Below are positions 62,338-64,000 of a DNA stretch of 64,000 bases, piece by piece. The notes under the pieces are model-generated. The model was given only the letters and a program-made list of their open reading frames with translations. It was not told the origin of the DNA and did not search any database. Every line of letters starts with the position of its first letter. Position 1 is the stretch's first letter. A program made the position numbers and the translations under genes. The stretch comes from an uncultured Flammeovirgaceae bacterium (lineage in GTDB: Bacteria; Bacteroidota; Bacteroidia; Cytophagales; Cyclobacteriaceae), in assembly GCA_937883755.1 (NCBI GenBank), contig CAKZYA010000025.1, forward strand, positions 1-64,000, in the 5' to 3' direction.

Positions 62338-62586
62338 ATGAATCCAGAAAAGCAAGTAATTGATTTGAGAAAACGTTATCTTACCTACTGGTTAGTTTCG
62401 GCCATAGCTGGATTGGTTCTCATTGGCTTCGGACTCAGTTTATTTGGCGAGGCAGTTATTGCCAAGTACGAGCAGCGAGCTTGGTTTTGGCTCGGAACAA
62501 CCAGCTTAATTGTAGTAAATAGTGGTGTGTCTTTGGTTGGGCAGTCCATTGTATACCGGATAAAATATTTGCGTGAGAAAAAGTGA
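62338..62586 (+). CDS. Small two-helix membrane protein, hypothetical
   Basis: The protein has 82 residues with two membrane helices (YWLVSAIAGLVLIGFGLSLFG, in parts, about 17-37, and FWLGTTSLIVVNSGVSLVGQ, about 50-70). The termini are basic. I do not recognise the family. It begins 6 bases after the HDAC-like gene and overlaps the rhomboid gene by 14 bases, so it is translationally coupled to both. Confidence 0.7.
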   Translation: MNPEKQVIDLRKRYLTYWLVSAIAGLVLIGFGLSLFGEAVIAKYEQRAWFWLGTTSLIVVNSGVSLVGQSIVYRIKYLREKK

Positions 62587-63376
62587 TAATCCCATAAAAT
62601 CGCTATCTGAAGATAGAAGAATTCTTCAGCAAAGTATTTTATTTGCGGTTGGGTTTGCTGCTTTGCAGTGGCTGGTACGGGCGATAGAGTGGGGTGCTTC
62701 GCTTAACCTAGGTGTATTCGGAATACTTCCGCGTACGTTCACGGGTATGATTGGAATTATCACTGCTCCGTTGGTGCACGGCACGTTTCTACATCTCTTA
62801 TCTAACACTTTTCCGCTGATTCTACTGCTAGTTGCCACATTCTATTTTTACAATAAAATTGCTCTCGAGGTTTTCCTGTGGATTTACCTGATTACGGGTT
62901 TTTGGGTGTGGGTGGCAGCTCGGCAAGCGTACCACATTGGAGCTAGTGGGATCGTTTACGGTCTAGCTGCATTTCTGTTGTTCAGCGGATTATTTCGTAA
63001 AGATATTCGGTCAATTGTTGTGGCGGTAGCAATTGCTTTTCTATACAATGGGATGTTGCAGGGCTTACTACCTAATGCTACCCAGCAAAATGTATCGTGG
63101 GAGTCGCACTTGCTAGGTTCGGTGGCTGGAGTATTTTGCTCATTTTATTTTCGTACCTCGGGAGAGGTTCCAACGTTAGTTACCGAAAATCAAGTGATGA
63201 TGACTGGTAATGATTTGTCTAATCGGCAGGATCATACATTTAGCACTAATAGTCGCTTTACTACTTCTGATTATCAGTATACCTATTCTTCGCCAGAGAA
63301 AGAGAGACAGAAAAATCAAACTATTTTATTAAAGACAAAAGAGGAAGGCGACTCGTCTATTGCTTCAGAAATCTAA
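62573..63376 (+). CDS. Rhomboid family intramembrane serine protease
   Basis: The protein has 267 residues from a GTG at 62573. The catalytic serine is S125 in HIGASGIVYGLAAFLLFSG and the catalytic histidine H179 in WESHLLGSVAG. The early LVHGTFLHLLSNTFPLILL (His and Asn of the oxyanion region) is also intact. About six membrane helices end near residue 195. The C-terminal 70 residues are polar and cytoplasmic or periplasmic (NRQDHTFSTNSRF). It cleaves membrane-protein helices. It overlaps the small membrane gene by 14 bases and, at the 3' end, the convergent T9SS gene by 20 bases. Confidence 0.93.
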   Translation: MRKSDNPIKSLSEDRRILQQSILFAVGFAALQWLVRAIEWGASLNLGVFGILPRTFTGMIGIITAPLVHGTFLHLLSNTFPLILLLVATFYFYNKIALEVFLWIYLITGFWVWVAARQAYHIGASGIVYGLAAFLLFSGLFRKDIRSIVVAVAIAFLYNGMLQGLLPNATQQNVSWESHLLGSVAGVFCSFYFRTSGEVPTLVTENQVMMTGNDLSNRQDHTFSTNSRFTTSDYQYTYSSPEKERQKNQTILLKTKEEGDSSIASEI

Positions 63377-63737
63377 AAACCTTTCGTTTGGTCTTCGGAC
63401 TATTCTCTGGTTCGGCAACCAACATATAGTATCCCGAGGCAAGTTTACTCACATCAATTCGATAAGTATTAACTTGGGTTTTCTCAGGTTGAATTGCTAC
63501 GGGATTACCCAGAATATCCATTACCGAAATAGATATGTTGCCTTTGCTTGATGTAAAATCAGCTACTTTATCAGCTCGGAAAAAAATGAAATCGCGGGCA
63601 GGGTTGGGGTAAATGGCAGCATCTTGGTCAACTGGTTCAGTACGCTCATACTCAGTCATAGAGAAGGTGGGCAGTACCGAAAGTACTACGATGAGTGTGG
63701 AAACTCCCACTTTTACTATGAACGAAATGAAGTACAT
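63357..63737 (-). CDS. Minimal T9SS cargo: signal peptide plus sorting domain
   Basis: The protein has only 126 residues: a signal peptide (residues 1-27, ending LPTFS), a 13-residue linker, then a complete T9SS type A sorting domain (AIYPNPARDFIFFRA, SVMDILGNPV, ISKLASGYYMLV-like, with the final basic strand TKRKVFRFLKQ). There is no room for a functional domain in between. The T9SS domain itself may be the product, or this is the remnant of a longer gene with an internal deletion. The 3' end overlaps the rhomboid gene by 20 bases on the opposite strand. Confidence 0.8.
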   Translation of the reverse strand: MYFISFIVKVGVSTLIVVLSVLPTFSMTEYERTEPVDQDAAIYPNPARDFIFFRADKVADFTSSKGNISISVMDILGNPVAIQPEKTQVNTYRIDVSKLASGYYMLVAEPENSPKTKRKVFRFLKQ

Positions 63738-63850
63738 CTCTTAGTTTTCCAAGTTTAGTATGTATACTGATTGTAATGGTAATAGGTTTTATAAAATTAT
63801 CGAAAACCTAAAACAGCCGACATTTGTTAGCTGATTTTATCAGATCTTAA

Positions 63851-63878
63851 AAAGAAACCGGGACTCTGCCCGGTTTTT
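63851..63878 (-). terminator. Terminator for the partial gene at the window end
   Basis: AAACCGGG (63855-63862) and CCCGGTTT (63869-63876) form a perfect 8-bp stem. On the minus strand TTTCTTTTT follows. On the plus strand TTTTT follows too, so it may work in both directions. Confidence 0.85.
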
Positions 63879-63926
63879 AGTTTACATTTTGCAACTCTCA
63901 TGCCAGTTTATTCTGAGGGATACTAA

Positions 63927-64000
63927 TTAGTTTTCACTAATGCTTTCAGCAACTCGATCAATCTCAGCTTCAATACGGGCAATTGCTTCGTTCACTTCTT
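63927..64000 (-). CDS. C-terminal end of an unidentified protein (5' part outside window)
   Basis: On the minus strand the frame is open from the window edge to a TAA at 63929-63927. It gives a helical, acidic tail, EVNEAIARIEAEIDRVAESI then SEN. Twenty-three complete codons are seen. The heptad-like pattern suggests a coiled coil. The family cannot be told. A good terminator downstream supports that it is a real gene. Confidence 0.6.
   Translation of the reverse strand, partial: EVNEAIARIEAEIDRVAESISEN

Overview
The window reads as chromosomal DNA of a member of the Bacteroidota, most likely the order Cytophagales. The evidence is three proteins carrying type IX secretion (T9SS) sorting signals, one of them of the CHU_C gliding-motility type, a SusC/SusD pair, several promoters of the Bacteroidota form (TTG, about 19 bp, TAnnTTTG), a cryptochrome-DASH, a malic enzyme fused to a phosphotransacetylase-like domain, and a bacterial geranylgeranylglyceryl-phosphate synthase. 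No rRNA, tRNA, CRISPR array, insertion sequence or prophage was seen.

Layout. 1-16.4 kb is mostly housekeeping and stress functions: the end of a secreted T9SS protein, a YihY/BrkB membrane protein, cry-DASH, an SDR with an AraC regulator, a Fur-family regulator divergent from a thioredoxin-reductase-like flavoprotein, endonuclease III with an ECF sigma factor, UvrA, DinB, AccD and TerB. 16.4-32.8 kb is a polysaccharide-utilisation-type locus on the minus strand: N-acetylneuraminate lyase, FadR-type GntR regulator, a kelch mutarotase/epimerase fused to a sodium symporter, SusC, SusD, sulfatase, a two-enzyme fusion (Sde0182/DUF1593 plus DUF4038, GH140-like), sialidase and a second sulfatase. 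It should release, de-sulfate, import and cleave sialic acid from sulfated sialoglycans. The later steps (ManNAc epimerase, kinase, NagA/NagB) are not in the window. Gene remnants lie at its upstream edge and just before the sialidase gene.

34-41.4 kb holds a tightly packed minus-strand cassette, SWIM - DUF5691 - MoxR AAA ATPase - DUF5682 - VWA. It is preserved as a set and looks like a MoxR/VWA chaperone-type machine of unknown target. 41.5-56.3 kb contains malic enzyme, a cupredoxin-like protein, an AhpD-like protein with an AraC regulator, a truA-ABC exporter-MBL hydrolase operon, a Na/Pi cotransporter, GGGP synthase, and an ECF sigma / HEAT-repeat membrane anti-sigma candidate / two DUF4097 proteins operon.

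56.4-64 kb contains nicotinamidase, a large FG-GAP/CHU_C surface protein, a very small unannotated metallothionein-like peptide (37 residues, 14 cysteines) just upstream of a SigZ-like ECF sigma factor with a cysteine-rich tail, a histone-deacetylase-family amidohydrolase, a rhomboid protease and a tiny T9SS cargo protein. The metallothionein/sigma pair, the five-gene MoxR cassette and the sialic-acid locus with its fusions and remnants are the parts most worth follow-up.
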